A stretch of DNA of 64,000 nucleotides from NCBI RefSeq assembly GCF_000317245.1, contig NZ_AJLJ01000063.1:1-64000 (forward strand), given 5' to 3'. Source of the DNA: Fischerella muscicola SAG 1427-1 = PCC 73103. Lineage in GTDB: Bacteria > Cyanobacteriota > Cyanobacteriia > Cyanobacteriales > Nostocaceae. Below are positions 25,539-34,549 of this stretch, piece by piece. Below the pieces are notes generated by a model that was not told where the DNA came from, did no database searches, and saw nothing but the letters and a program-made list of their open reading frames with translations. The position numbers were made by a program, and so were the translations under genes. Numbering within the stretch: the stretch's first letter is position 1; the number at the start of each line of letters is the position of its first letter.

Positions 25539-27368
25539 TCAACTTCCAACTCCTTCAAGCCTTAAAAAATGCATTCTTCCTGATGCTTCTCCCGCAACAA
25601 TTGTTACCCCATCTGAGGCAATGGCGCAGGATTTGATTTCACTTTCTCCGGTGAAACTGGCAATGTATTTGTATTGACTTGCTGATACATCCCACACCTC
25701 AAGTGTTTCATCTTCTTTAGCCAAAATTTGGCGCTTACCATCTGCGGTAGTAGCAATAATAAAGGGTAAGATGTTACGGGTGCTATGAAGAAAACATTTA
25801 ATCTCATCAGCTTTAAAGTCAAAATATTTTTCAGATCCATAATCTCTGTCTAGTAAGTTTATCTGACCTGTGAATGTAGCTTTATTCTCCCAAGTTTCCA
25901 CTTTCCAGATTTTGCAAGTCCTATCTTGGGAGGCAGAAATCACTTCTTTCTCATCAGGGGTAAAAGCAATTACTTCTACAGAGTCACTATGACCAGTTTT
26001 TGTGTCGCATTCATTATTAAATGAGAAATATGTCCTATACTTTTCAATATTCCAGATTTTCAGATTATTTTCTGATGCAGAAATTATTTGCTTACCATCT
26101 GGAGTGACTGTAATTGCAAGAACAGAGGCAGTTTCATCTGTGAAAGTACCTTCGTTTTCCCAAGTTCTTATTTTCCAAATTTTGAGAGTCCCATCAATTG
26201 AACCAGAAATTATCTGCTTTCCATCTGGAGTGACAGCAACACTACGAACTAATTGGCTATGACCCTTTAAAGTATATTCTTTCTCCCAAGTCCGAACTTT
26301 CCAGATGCTGAGAGTTCCATCCTGTGAAGCAGAAATCACTCTTTCTCCATCATGAGTTGCTGCAAGAGAATAGACCATGTCACTATTGCCAAGAGTAAAT
26401 TCTGCTTTTCCAGTTTCCAGGTTCCAGACTCTAAGAGTGTCATTGTATGAGCCGGAAATTACCCACTTGTTATTGTTGGTCAAGATAACCGTAACTGCTT
26501 GTACTGAAGCGCGATGACCAATAAGTGTGTGCAATTCCTTACCTGTTTTTAGATTCCAAACTTTAAGACAACAATCAGACGAAGCAGAAATTAGCACCGA
26601 ACTATCAGGAGTCAGAGCGACTGCATTAACAGAGGCATAATGACCAGTTAGAGTACGTATTAATTCTTTTGTTTCTAGATTCCAGATTTTAATAGTTCCA
26701 TCCTGCAAACCAGAAATTATATCTGACCCATCAGGAGTGATCGCTATTGTATTAACAGAGTCGTTATGAGCGGAGATGGTACATATTAAATCTTCTGTTT
26801 CCAGATTCCAGATTTTAATAGCGCCATCCTGCGAACCAGAAATCAGACGTTGACCATCCGGCGTGATGGCGACTGCTGTTACCCAATCGCTATGATCAAT
26901 CAGAGTGCGTAGCAACTGCTCATCAGGGTGAGTTAAGCTAACTGTGAGGGGACGCAACCAAGGCGCTTTTTGCCACTGCTTTGCTTGTGCTAAGATTGCC
27001 TGAATTTCTGGATTGGGAAAGTCCAGCAAACGCCCTAATAATTGTCCTGCAAGTTGCGTTTTATCTTTTTCCAAAATATGCGCTGACAATCGCAAAGCAG
27101 CTTGAATCAATTTTAGAGTCTCGGCTTTTTCCCCAGCAATCCAAACAGATGGCTCGAAGGCGCGGTCATAATCTTCAATGAGTTCCTGCAATTTAATCTC
27201 AAGATGAAAAATCTTGGCGGCGATAAAATCAAAATCAGTCAAAAAGCGGTATAAAAGTTCTTTTTTGTTGGCATTGTTTGCCTCAGCCATATGACTGGGC
27301 AAATGCTTTAAGGCATAATCTCTATCTTCAGGAGACAGACTGGCTAACCAGTCACTCATCTCACTCAT
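25539..27368 (-). CDS. WD40-repeat protein, C-terminal half of a split NACHT-WD40 sensor
   Basis: The ATG at 27368 overlaps the STAND gene stop as ATGA; a TTG at 27374 is also in frame. The N-terminal ~150 residues are helical (SPEDRDYALKHLPSHMAEA, LYRFLTDFDFIAAKIF), a segment normally found between NACHT and WD40 parts in fused cyanobacterial proteins. About ten WD40 blades follow from residue ~160, with the typical DGQRLISGSQDGAIKIWNLE spacing; the later blades are more divergent. It likely forms a beta-propeller that senses a ligand or partner for the STAND ATPase. The splitting point is a seven-T run in the coding strand (27379-27373). No catalytic domain here. Confidence 0.88.
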   Translation of the reverse strand: MSEMSDWLASLSPEDRDYALKHLPSHMAEANNANKKELLYRFLTDFDFIAAKIFHLEIKLQELIEDYDRAFEPSVWIAGEKAETLKLIQAALRLSAHILEKDKTQLAGQLLGRLLDFPNPEIQAILAQAKQWQKAPWLRPLTVSLTHPDEQLLRTLIDHSDWVTAVAITPDGQRLISGSQDGAIKIWNLETEDLICTISAHNDSVNTIAITPDGSDIISGLQDGTIKIWNLETKELIRTLTGHYASVNAVALTPDSSVLISASSDCCLKVWNLKTGKELHTLIGHRASVQAVTVILTNNNKWVISGSYNDTLRVWNLETGKAEFTLGNSDMVYSLAATHDGERVISASQDGTLSIWKVRTWEKEYTLKGHSQLVRSVAVTPDGKQIISGSIDGTLKIWKIRTWENEGTFTDETASVLAITVTPDGKQIISASENNLKIWNIEKYRTYFSFNNECDTKTGHSDSVEVIAFTPDEKEVISASQDRTCKIWKVETWENKATFTGQINLLDRDYGSEKYFDFKADEIKCFLHSTRNILPFIIATTADGKRQILAKEDETLEVWDVSASQYKYIASFTGESEIKSCAIASDGVTIVAGEASGRMHFLRLEGVGS

Positions 27369-29281
27369 TGCCAAAAAAATCCTTTAGTGAAGCTATCGAC
27401 AACCCGATCATTCATGCTTTCAATTGTTTCTCCAGCTGCTTGGACAATGTCTAAGCGATAGAGAAAATCACGGAAACTTGTGTGATACAAGCTATAACGG
27501 GTTTCACTTTCTAGATGTTGTTTGCTCAGAAACTGCTCCCAATAATCTAATATTTGCTGCACGGTAATAGTATTCTGGGTAGCTAGTCTTTTAGCAATCC
27601 AACTGCGTGAAACTGGCTCTCGAACTACTCCTAAAAGATACATAATCTTAATCTTCAATTCCAGTAGGGAGTCATCTTTCTTAACCATGCGTTGCCAGTG
27701 ATTCTCGTAGTAACTGTTGAGACCTTTCGGCAAATTCTCAATATTTAAATCTTGATACTCGCCATGTTCAATTGCTGGCAAAACATGGCGCAGATACTCA
27801 AAATTACTCTCGCTTTTGGTAGCCAGTGTAGTCACAAATTCTTCATGTTCTAATCTTTGATTGTGAATCCATACCTTTAGCTGTTGACTTTTGCCGATAC
27901 GTTTTCTGATATGGTTTTGTACATCTTCTTCATTTTGAGATTTATACTGCATCAAGTTAAAAAATCGCTCGTCATTGATTCGTAAAGGCAGGCGCTGTGG
28001 TCTTTTTGTAACAATGAAGTAGACATCATTAGGCAAGTTATCAGGCAGGTAAAGTACGTTACCACCGTCACTCTGACTGTTCAAATCAACTTCATCTAAA
28101 GCATCAACGGCTATTATCAATCGTTCATTTGACTGGAGCGTTTGACTCGCTTCATGAAGTAACTGTAAGAGAAAATTGTTATTACGTGTGTTTTCTAGCT
28201 GAATTTCTGTTGAGTAAGATAGCTTGTAGCCTTCTATCAACTGAGTACACACACTCCTGATAAATTCTTCAGTACTAGTTATGCCTGCACTACGGTTGTT
28301 GAAATAAACAATGCAATCATTGCGACGAACAAATTCTGCCAGGATGGAACTTTTACCCATCCCTGGATCGGCTTCAATGATAAAGTAACCTTTGGACTTC
28401 TCTTGGAAAAATTTTTCAATCTCGGTAAAGACAAATTCTCGCCCGACAAACTCCTCAGTCTTTTCCTCTATAATCAGTTGGAAATTCAGTGGTACTGACA
28501 AACGCCGTATTTGCATGGCTGCAATTGCTGACAATGCTCGTTTAATTTCTGCTAAGTCTTCCCCAATTCCAGACTCTACTCTTGCCACGATTTCACAAAG
28601 TTGCTGCGCTGTCGCTACATCCTCTAATTTCTTGACAATCTCAGTATTTTGTGAATTACTCTGCTTCAGAGCAGCAGTAATATTCCCCAGTAGCAACAAC
28701 TGCATCGCGGCGAAAGCTTGACCTCCCTTGGCGGCGTCTTCCTTCAGCACCTCACGCAACGCGCTCGGAAACATCACGTACAGTCTTTCTGCTAAGTGAT
28801 TCCGCAACTCTGGGATAGATATGTTATGTAAGTTACACAGCCAGTCAACGATGTCTTTCCAAGTTTCTAGATCCAGTACCCGTACTGCTTGAAATTCCTC
28901 AGCTTTGGTTGAGAAAAGTTCTGGTAACTGGGTTTCTGCAATCTCAACCGTCGTATCCAGTTGCACATCTATTGGCGGCTCTGCCAGCGTAGATTTTGCT
29001 AATCGTTTAAGAATATCTTTGTGGAGTGGGTAATCATTTTGTTCAGCTACCGACTCAATTACCAAAGCGATCGCTTGCCATACTGCTTGAGATAATTCGC
29101 GATCGCTCAAAATATCTTCATTTTCACCCAGTCGTTTAGCCAAATCCCCTAGATCATTTGCCAAAATGTTACCAGCAAGACCCGCAACCAAACCCCCGAC
29201 AGCGCCTGAAACTAAAGTCCCAGCAGTAATCAGCGCACCCATAGTCAGCAGTCGCGTCTTAGTCTGTCCCAAATTTGGCAT
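27365..29281 (-). CDS. STAND (NACHT/AAA-type) NTPase with N-terminal glycine-zipper segment
   Basis: A 638-residue protein. Residues ~13-42 (GALITAGTLVSGAVGGLVAG) are a Gly/Ala-rich hydrophobic segment that could insert in a membrane. A helical region follows to ~275. The NTPase starts with FVGREFVFTEIEKFF, then Walker A ADPGMGKSS with Lys310, and Walker B LIIAVDALDE near 390-400. A winged-helix-like region and YHTSFRDFLYRL close the protein. STAND proteins act as ligand-triggered switches in bacterial immunity or signalling. Here the sensor half is encoded by the overlapping downstream gene. The 82-base gap to alkA upstream allows co-transcription. Confidence 0.88.
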   Translation of the reverse strand: MPNLGQTKTRLLTMGALITAGTLVSGAVGGLVAGLAGNILANDLGDLAKRLGENEDILSDRELSQAVWQAIALVIESVAEQNDYPLHKDILKRLAKSTLAEPPIDVQLDTTVEIAETQLPELFSTKAEEFQAVRVLDLETWKDIVDWLCNLHNISIPELRNHLAERLYVMFPSALREVLKEDAAKGGQAFAAMQLLLLGNITAALKQSNSQNTEIVKKLEDVATAQQLCEIVARVESGIGEDLAEIKRALSAIAAMQIRRLSVPLNFQLIIEEKTEEFVGREFVFTEIEKFFQEKSKGYFIIEADPGMGKSSILAEFVRRNDCIVYFNNRSAGITSTEEFIRSVCTQLIEGYKLSYSTEIQLENTRNNNFLLQLLHEASQTLQSNERLIIAVDALDEVDLNSQSDGGNVLYLPDNLPNDVYFIVTKRPQRLPLRINDERFFNLMQYKSQNEEDVQNHIRKRIGKSQQLKVWIHNQRLEHEEFVTTLATKSESNFEYLRHVLPAIEHGEYQDLNIENLPKGLNSYYENHWQRMVKKDDSLLELKIKIMYLLGVVREPVSRSWIAKRLATQNTITVQQILDYWEQFLSKQHLESETRYSLYHTSFRDFLYRLDIVQAAGETIESMNDRVVDSFTKGFFWQ

Positions 29282-29363
29282 AACAAGAATGAGTAGGATT
29301 GACTAAAAACTAACATAAACAGATTTACTGGTTGTTTTTGATGATTTCGGGAATCTGAACAAA

Positions 29364-30029
29364 TTAAGGCGATGAAGCTGTAGAATTTTTTCTTGGTTGT
29401 GGCGATCGCTCACTCAAATAATAGTGCCACAATAACCGCGTTGCTACTGCTCTCCAAGGACGCCAATTCTCAGCAATAATTTCAATTTCTTGTGATGTAG
29501 GTCGCTGCGTTAATTTCTTCACTTTTTGAATTGCTAGTATTAACCCTAAATCTCCCTTTGGTAAAGCATCTGGTCGCCGCAATGCCATTAATAAATATAT
29601 GTCTACTGTCCAATCTCCAATTCCTTTAAGCTGTTTGAGGACACTACGAACATCTTCATCACTCATTGTGTTGAGAATATCTAAATCAAGTTGTCCCGCA
29701 ATAATTGATTCTGCTAACAAGCTTCCATAAATAGCTTTTTGGCGACTAAAGCCAATAGTTTTTAATTCTGTATGATCAAGTTGAAAAAACTTTTCTGGAG
29801 TAATTGGTGAGATTTTTGCTTGCAGTCTTTCAAAAACTGCTTTAGCTGAAGCGAGAGAAACTTGTTGTTCCAAAATAATTTGAATTAGAGTTGCAAAACC
29901 TGGTTCTCGTAACCACAATGGAGGTAAACCAAAGGTATTGAGAATGTCAGCTAAGTCATGATCTTTTGCTGCGAGTACATTCAATGCGTGAGTAAAATTG
30001 TCCTCACTTAGGGTTTCTAAATCATTCAT
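29364..30029 (-). CDS. DNA-3-methyladenine glycosylase II family (AlkA-like)
   Basis: A 221-residue HhH-GPD glycosylase that removes alkylated purines such as 3-methyladenine. The helix-hairpin-helix is LKGIGDWTVDIYLLMALRR, followed by the catalytic Asp in LPKGDLGL. An upstream segment GFSRQKAIYGSLLAESI matches the family. It lacks the extra N-terminal domain of E. coli AlkA, like many shorter bacterial homologues. It starts with the ATG at 30029. With Ada 4 kb downstream on the same strand it forms an alkylation-repair pair, interrupted by the STAND/WD40 genes. Confidence 0.9.
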   Translation of the reverse strand: MNDLETLSEDNFTHALNVLAAKDHDLADILNTFGLPPLWLREPGFATLIQIILEQQVSLASAKAVFERLQAKISPITPEKFFQLDHTELKTIGFSRQKAIYGSLLAESIIAGQLDLDILNTMSDEDVRSVLKQLKGIGDWTVDIYLLMALRRPDALPKGDLGLILAIQKVKKLTQRPTSQEIEIIAENWRPWRAVATRLLWHYYLSERSPQPRKNSTASSP

Positions 30030-30139
30030 TATTCACGCCTGAAATCAATAAAAATTACGATAAAGATATTTTTTGGAAATCAAACACTGATGCACACAGA
30101 TATAGCAATCCTATATGATTTATGATCATTGCAAAGCAA

Positions 30140-30172
30140 AGATCCCCGACTTCTTTAAGAAATCGGGGATCT
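30140..30172. repeat. Palindromic repeat AGATCCCCGACTT family, copy 4
   Basis: Arms AGATCCCCGACTTCTT and AAGAAATCGGGGATCT, one mismatch. It lies between the minus-strand genes 30236-31399 and alkA, where it may terminate the upstream transcript. Confidence 0.85.
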
Positions 30173-30235
30173 TGTCTTTCACTGTCTTTCACGAATAATT
30201 TAGGAATGTTATTTCTTCCAGAGAAAGAGTATAGT

Positions 30236-31399
30236 TTATGACAAGGCTGCTGCTGGGCTTAAATCCAAGAGACTGAGCAAACGAGCAATATCAAAATGTT
30301 CAGCCATAAGATTACGAATACAGTGAACTTTAATCGGTTCGTGAACGCGTACTTGACCAAAAGTTCGATCAACAATTTCCACAGTAGTCAGGGTATCCAA
30401 ATCTACTGATAAAATGGGGATTTCTAGTTCTTCGGCGCGGGTGAGAATAAAATGAGGTGGTGGTAGTTGTCCAGTCAGAATCAGACATTGAGTGGAAGTT
30501 TCTAATGCTGCTTGCTGAATTTCAACGCGATCGCCTCCTGTGACAACCGCCATATTCCGACGTTTACGAAAATACTTCACGGCGGCGTTCACATTCATAG
30601 CCCCAATCGCTAAACTTTCCACCATTAGATCTAAGCGATCGCTGCGACAAAGAACTTCCGCATTCAATTGATGCACCAGTTCACGGACACTGACACTACG
30701 TAACAAGTCGCTTTTTGGCAAAATTCCCAACACAGCTATATCCTGCTGTTCTAAAAATGGACGGATACTACTATCCAGCGCGGGTATTTGTTGTGCAGGA
30801 ACATCGTTAATCACAACACCAATTAGGCGTTTTCCTAGTCGCTGTTTAGCAGACAGTAAAGACTCAACCGAAAGCAGCGATTGATAGCGGCTGACTAACA
30901 CCACAGCAGCATCAATAATTTCAGCTACTTGTGGTAAAGACAAGTTAAACAAACTGCCTTCTTCCAGATTACCTGGCCCTTCTAGCAACACCAAATTACC
31001 AGCTGACATTGGTAGATATTGTTGTGCTAAAGATTGACGATAATCGGTTTTGTCTTCCCCGCGCAGACGTTTTTGAATTGTGGCTTCATTTAAAGCCAGT
31101 ATGGATGGTACGATGCGGTTTTCAGGAAGATTGAGACTAGTCGCAATAAATTGGACATCATCCTCAACCATGCTACCAGCAGACTCACTCAAACAGGTGC
31201 CTATTGGTTTGCCATAGGCAATATCTAATCCTTTTTGCTGTAGCAGATGAGACAAACCTATAACAGTTGCAGATTTGCCACAGTAAGCCTCCGTCGAACC
31301 AATTAGCAAATGTTTAGCAGATTTCGGCACACATGCACTCCTAAATTCAAAAGTCGGCACAACCTTTGCTTGGTGTTTCCTCATTTTAGGACTAACCAA
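30236..31399 (-). CDS. Phosphotransacetylase-like protein: BioD-type P-loop plus DRTGG domain
   Basis: A 387-residue protein matching the N-terminal half of long phosphate acetyltransferases. Residues ~28-230 form a dethiobiotin-synthetase-like P-loop NTPase fold (LLIGSTEAYCGKSATVIGL, LVLLEGPGNLEEGS, VVINDVP). Residues ~240-350 form a DRTGG regulatory domain. The catalytic Pta C-terminal domain is absent, so it is unlikely to make acetyl phosphate; a sensory or regulatory role is inference. It begins MVSPKMRKHQAKVV at an ATG at 31399. ebsA lies upstream on the same strand after a repeat-rich 183-base gap. Confidence 0.85.
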   Translation of the reverse strand: MVSPKMRKHQAKVVPTFEFRSACVPKSAKHLLIGSTEAYCGKSATVIGLSHLLQQKGLDIAYGKPIGTCLSESAGSMVEDDVQFIATSLNLPENRIVPSILALNEATIQKRLRGEDKTDYRQSLAQQYLPMSAGNLVLLEGPGNLEEGSLFNLSLPQVAEIIDAAVVLVSRYQSLLSVESLLSAKQRLGKRLIGVVINDVPAQQIPALDSSIRPFLEQQDIAVLGILPKSDLLRSVSVRELVHQLNAEVLCRSDRLDLMVESLAIGAMNVNAAVKYFRKRRNMAVVTGGDRVEIQQAALETSTQCLILTGQLPPPHFILTRAEELEIPILSVDLDTLTTVEIVDRTFGQVRVHEPIKVHCIRNLMAEHFDIARLLSLLDLSPAAALS

Positions 31400-31481
31400 T
31401 GCGATCGCGTTGTTGCAAGAGAAGACATTAGGGGAATTGGGGGAAAGAAGTCAAAAGTCAAAAGTCAAAAATTTCTTAATT

Positions 31482-31575
31482 ATGCCCAATGCCCAATGCC
31501 CAATGCCCAATGCCCAATGCCCAATGCCCAATGCCCAATGCCCAATAACAAATGACCAATGACCAATGACCAATG
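31482..31575. repeat. Short tandem heptamer repeats (GCCCAAT)n then (GACCAAT)n
   Basis: About nine head-to-tail GCCCAAT units followed by several GACCAAT/GACAAAT units. Just before them AAAAGTC heptamers occur (31450-31470). These are the short tandemly repeated repetitive sequences typical of filamentous cyanobacteria. They abut the ebsA stop at 31583. Confidence 0.9.
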
Positions 31576-31582
31576 ACAAATA

Positions 31583-31957
31583 TCATTCGTCTATTCGTAA
31601 GAGTTTACGGTAAAAAGTCTGAGAAAAATCAGTGAAGCGATAGCGTTTGTAATATTCCATCATTTCAATTAAAAAATTTATAAACTCGAAGCTAGCCATC
31701 ATCACTTCATAGCTTAGGTCTGCGTTGCCTTCAAACTGGACTCGACAACGGGTCAGGTCTGAGGGTAAGGTAGCAGTATTCCAAGTCGCCACAAAAGGAA
31801 TATTCTCACTGCCTTCTATTTTGCGCTGTCCTTCTAAAATACCTTTGTGATAGAGACTGATGGCATAGGGTAAAAAATTACGCTTGCTGGTTTGAATGTA
31901 TGGCAAGTAGACATTAGCCTGTTGCGGCGTAGCAGGTTGAAGTTGCTCAAAAGACAT
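31583..31957 (-). CDS. ebsA: EbsA, type IV pilus biogenesis-associated protein
   Basis: A 124-residue soluble protein restricted to cyanobacteria. The sequence [41 protein letters not shown], and the C-terminal [12 protein letters not shown] match what I recall of EbsA. In Synechococcus elongatus EbsA is needed for type IV pilus assembly and biofilm suppression, acting with PilB and Hfq. No pilus gene is adjacent. It starts at an ATG at 31957. The naming rests on memory of the family, so an alignment would be needed to be certain. Confidence 0.75.
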   Translation of the reverse strand: MSFEQLQPATPQQANVYLPYIQTSKRNFLPYAISLYHKGILEGQRKIEGSENIPFVATWNTATLPSDLTRCRVQFEGNADLSYEVMMASFEFINFLIEMMEYYKRYRFTDFSQTFYRKLLRIDE

Positions 31958-32214
31958 ACTAAGTATTCCTTACTTTGCTTGACAAACAAGCATATTAGTG
32001 ATTTCACATAGTATTCCCAAAAAAGTATTTTGATACACAGTTAGGTTAGGGATCGGGGATTGGGCATGGTCGTTAGTTTATCTCCCTGTTTCCTATTCCC
32101 TGTTCCCTGTTCCCTATTCCAATAACAAATAACTAAATACTTGTTGACTGTATGTAAACTACGTTTAAAGATGTCTTAAGGAAAACTTTAGTGGTGTAAC
32201 ACTATAAAGACTTT

Positions 32215-33189
32215 ATGGCTCCACTGGTTGCAAACTACTACTTGACTTATCGCTGTAATGCTAGATGTCACTTTTGTAACATTTGGGCATTAGAACCTGG
32301 TAAAGAAGCTGATTTTGAGACAATTAAACATAATTTGAATGATTTACGTCGTCTGGGAGTCAAATATGTGGACTTTACAGGTGGTGAACCACTGCTGCGG
32401 CAAGACGTAGGTCAGATTTATACAGAGGCAAAGCGCCAAGGTTTTTATACCAGTATAACCACAAATACAATTTTGTATCCGCAGAAAGCAAAAGAAATTC
32501 AGGGGTTAGTGGACTTTTTGAATTTCTCTTTGGATGGGGCGGATGCAGAAACTCACGATCACTCACGTGGAGTGAAGATTTTTGACAACTTGGTCGAGTC
32601 GGTAAAAATTGCTAAGTTTTTGGGAGAATTCCCAGTCCTCAATCATACTGTCACTGCCCAAAACTACGAACGTATTGATGAAGTGGGTGAGTTGGGAAAA
32701 AATTTGGGTGTGCGCGTCTGGCTGAATCCTGCTTTCACAGCCCATGAACACTACAACTCAAATAAAAATCCTACCCCTCAAATGGTGGCGGCAATCGAAG
32801 CTACTGCCAAGAAATATAAGAATGTCGGGTACAATAGGGCTGCATTGGCTTTTATTGAAGCTGGAGGCAATGACACTAAAAATCCTCGCTGTAAGGCGGT
32901 AGATGCAGTCATTGCAATTTCTCCTAACGACGAGCTGTTGCTGCCTTGTTACCACTTTGCCCAAACCGGAGTTCCCATCCAGGGAAGGCTTTACGAACTT
33001 TATCGTGAGTCGGAGGAGGTAGAAAGTTACCGCCAATCTCAAGGTAAGTTAAAAGTGTGTGAAGGTTGTACAGTTTGGTGTTACCTGATACCCAGCTTCT
33101 TTATGGGTGTTGACAAATACTGGTGGTTGAATCAAGTGACCTATGCCAGCGAATTTCTGGCCCGAAAACGATTCTTACAAAGAGCTTGA
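32215..33189 (+). CDS. Radical SAM protein with SPASM-like C-terminal cysteines
   Basis: A 324-residue radical SAM enzyme. The [4Fe-4S] motif is Cys14-x3-Cys18-x2-Cys21 (RCNARCHFC), followed by the SAM-binding TGGEPLLR and the NFSLDGADAETH segment. Near the C-terminus further cysteines (NPRCKA, LLPCYHF, KVCEGCTVWC) could bind a second cluster, as in SPASM/twitch proteins. Substrate unknown. The last 47 bases overlap the start of the glucolipid synthase gene in another frame, so the two are almost surely co-transcribed. A role in lipid or envelope modification is inference from that linkage. Confidence 0.9.
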   Translation: MAPLVANYYLTYRCNARCHFCNIWALEPGKEADFETIKHNLNDLRRLGVKYVDFTGGEPLLRQDVGQIYTEAKRQGFYTSITTNTILYPQKAKEIQGLVDFLNFSLDGADAETHDHSRGVKIFDNLVESVKIAKFLGEFPVLNHTVTAQNYERIDEVGELGKNLGVRVWLNPAFTAHEHYNSNKNPTPQMVAAIEATAKKYKNVGYNRAALAFIEAGGNDTKNPRCKAVDAVIAISPNDELLLPCYHFAQTGVPIQGRLYELYRESEEVESYRQSQGKLKVCEGCTVWCYLIPSFFMGVDKYWWLNQVTYASEFLARKRFLQRA

Positions 33190-34549
33190 TCCGCTCGACT
33201 CTTTGCTTTCTGATTTATCAATGGAAGAGGAGTTAGAAGAAGAGACATCGCCTTGTGTGTCTCTTCCATCCCGGTTTCAAGGTCGCAGACGCAAAGCTGC
33301 TCTAGTTCTGACAATGGTCTGGAGTAGCACGATCGCTTTGCATCTTGTTTCCTGGGGTTATTTATTCGTACTAGGATTGACTACTATCATCGGGCTGCAT
33401 GTATTTGTGCTGGTGTTTGCTAGACCTCGCCATAATCATGAAGTCATAGAAGGTGATTACCCCTATGTTTCGGTGTTAGTAGCGGCGAAAAACGAGGAAG
33501 CTGTAATTGGCAAACTCGTTAAAAACCTTTGCAATCTGGAATACCCAGAAGGAAAGTACGAAGTTTGGATTATTGATGATAATAGCAGCGATAGAACGCC
33601 GCAGTTTTTAGCAGAACTGGCTCACAAATACGAGCAATTAAAAATTCTGCAACGATCGCCAGGAACTGGTGGTGGCAAATCTGGAGCCTTGAATCAAGTT
33701 TTGCCACTCACTAAAGGTGAGGTGTTGGCGGTGTTTGATGCTGATGCTCAAGTATCACCAGACATCCTGCTACGAGTTGTACCTTTGTTTGAACGTCAAA
33801 AAGTGGGGGCGGTGCAAGTGCGAAAAGCGATCGCCAACGCCAAAGAAAACTTTTGGACAAAGGGACAAATGGCAGAAATGGCAATAGATGCCTATTTACA
33901 ACAGGGACGGACTGTCATTGGTGGTTTGGGTGAACTACGGGGTAACGGTCAATTTGTCCGGCGAGAAGCATTGAAACGTTGCGGTGGCTGGAATGAAGAG
34001 ACAATCACCGATGATTTGGATCTAACATTCCGTCTGCACCTAGATAACTGGGATATAGAAAATGTCTTCAGCACCGCAGTAGAAGAAGAGGGTGTAACAA
34101 ATGCGATCGCTCTTTGGCATCAGCGTAACCGTTGGGCGGAAGGTGGTTATCAACGCTACCTGGATTATTGGGATTTAATTCTCAAAAACCGCATGGGTAG
34201 CCGCAAAACTTGGGATATGCTGGTTTTCTTGCTCAGTCAGTATATTTTGCCCTCAGCAGCAGTACCAGATTTATTGATGGCGATCGCTCGGCATCGTCCA
34301 CCAATACTCAGCCCCGTGACGGGCTTGACCATTACAATGTCTATGGCGGGTATGTTTGCTGGTCTGGCAAGGATCAGAAAACAAAAAGGGCTGAATTTGT
34401 CTAGTTATTTTGTGCTGCTGCTTCAGACTTTACGTGGTACTCTCTATATGCTTCACTGGTTAATAGTAATCAGTAGCACCACCGCTCGGATGTCTGTGCG
34501 TCCTAAGCGTTTGAAATGGGTGAAAACTGTACATACAGGAAACAAGTAA
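33143..34549 (+). CDS. mgdA: Beta-monoglucosyldiacylglycerol synthase (GT2 family)
   Basis: A 468-residue membrane glycosyltransferase. It has a polar N-terminus (SFSLPSRF-type region QGRRRKAALVL), two TM segments at ~55-95, and a GT-A domain with the nucleotide-binding IDDNSSDRTPQF, DAD in VFDADAQV, the EED-like TDDLDLTFRLH and the acceptor motif QRNRWAEGG. Further TM segments lie after ~365. Its N-terminus and length resemble Synechocystis Sll1377 and Anabaena homologues, which transfer glucose to diacylglycerol as the first step of galactolipid synthesis. The start at 33143 lies inside the radical SAM gene. The name is from remembered similarity. Confidence 0.8.
   Translation: MPANFWPENDSYKELDPLDSLLSDLSMEEELEEETSPCVSLPSRFQGRRRKAALVLTMVWSSTIALHLVSWGYLFVLGLTTIIGLHVFVLVFARPRHNHEVIEGDYPYVSVLVAAKNEEAVIGKLVKNLCNLEYPEGKYEVWIIDDNSSDRTPQFLAELAHKYEQLKILQRSPGTGGGKSGALNQVLPLTKGEVLAVFDADAQVSPDILLRVVPLFERQKVGAVQVRKAIANAKENFWTKGQMAEMAIDAYLQQGRTVIGGLGELRGNGQFVRREALKRCGGWNEETITDDLDLTFRLHLDNWDIENVFSTAVEEEGVTNAIALWHQRNRWAEGGYQRYLDYWDLILKNRMGSRKTWDMLVFLLSQYILPSAAVPDLLMAIARHRPPILSPVTGLTITMSMAGMFAGLARIRKQKGLNLSSYFVLLLQTLRGTLYMLHWLIVISSTTARMSVRPKRLKWVKTVHTGNK

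Noticed and set aside
31482..31575. Heptamer repeats as a possible CRISPR array
   Set aside because: Units are contiguous 7-mers without spacers.
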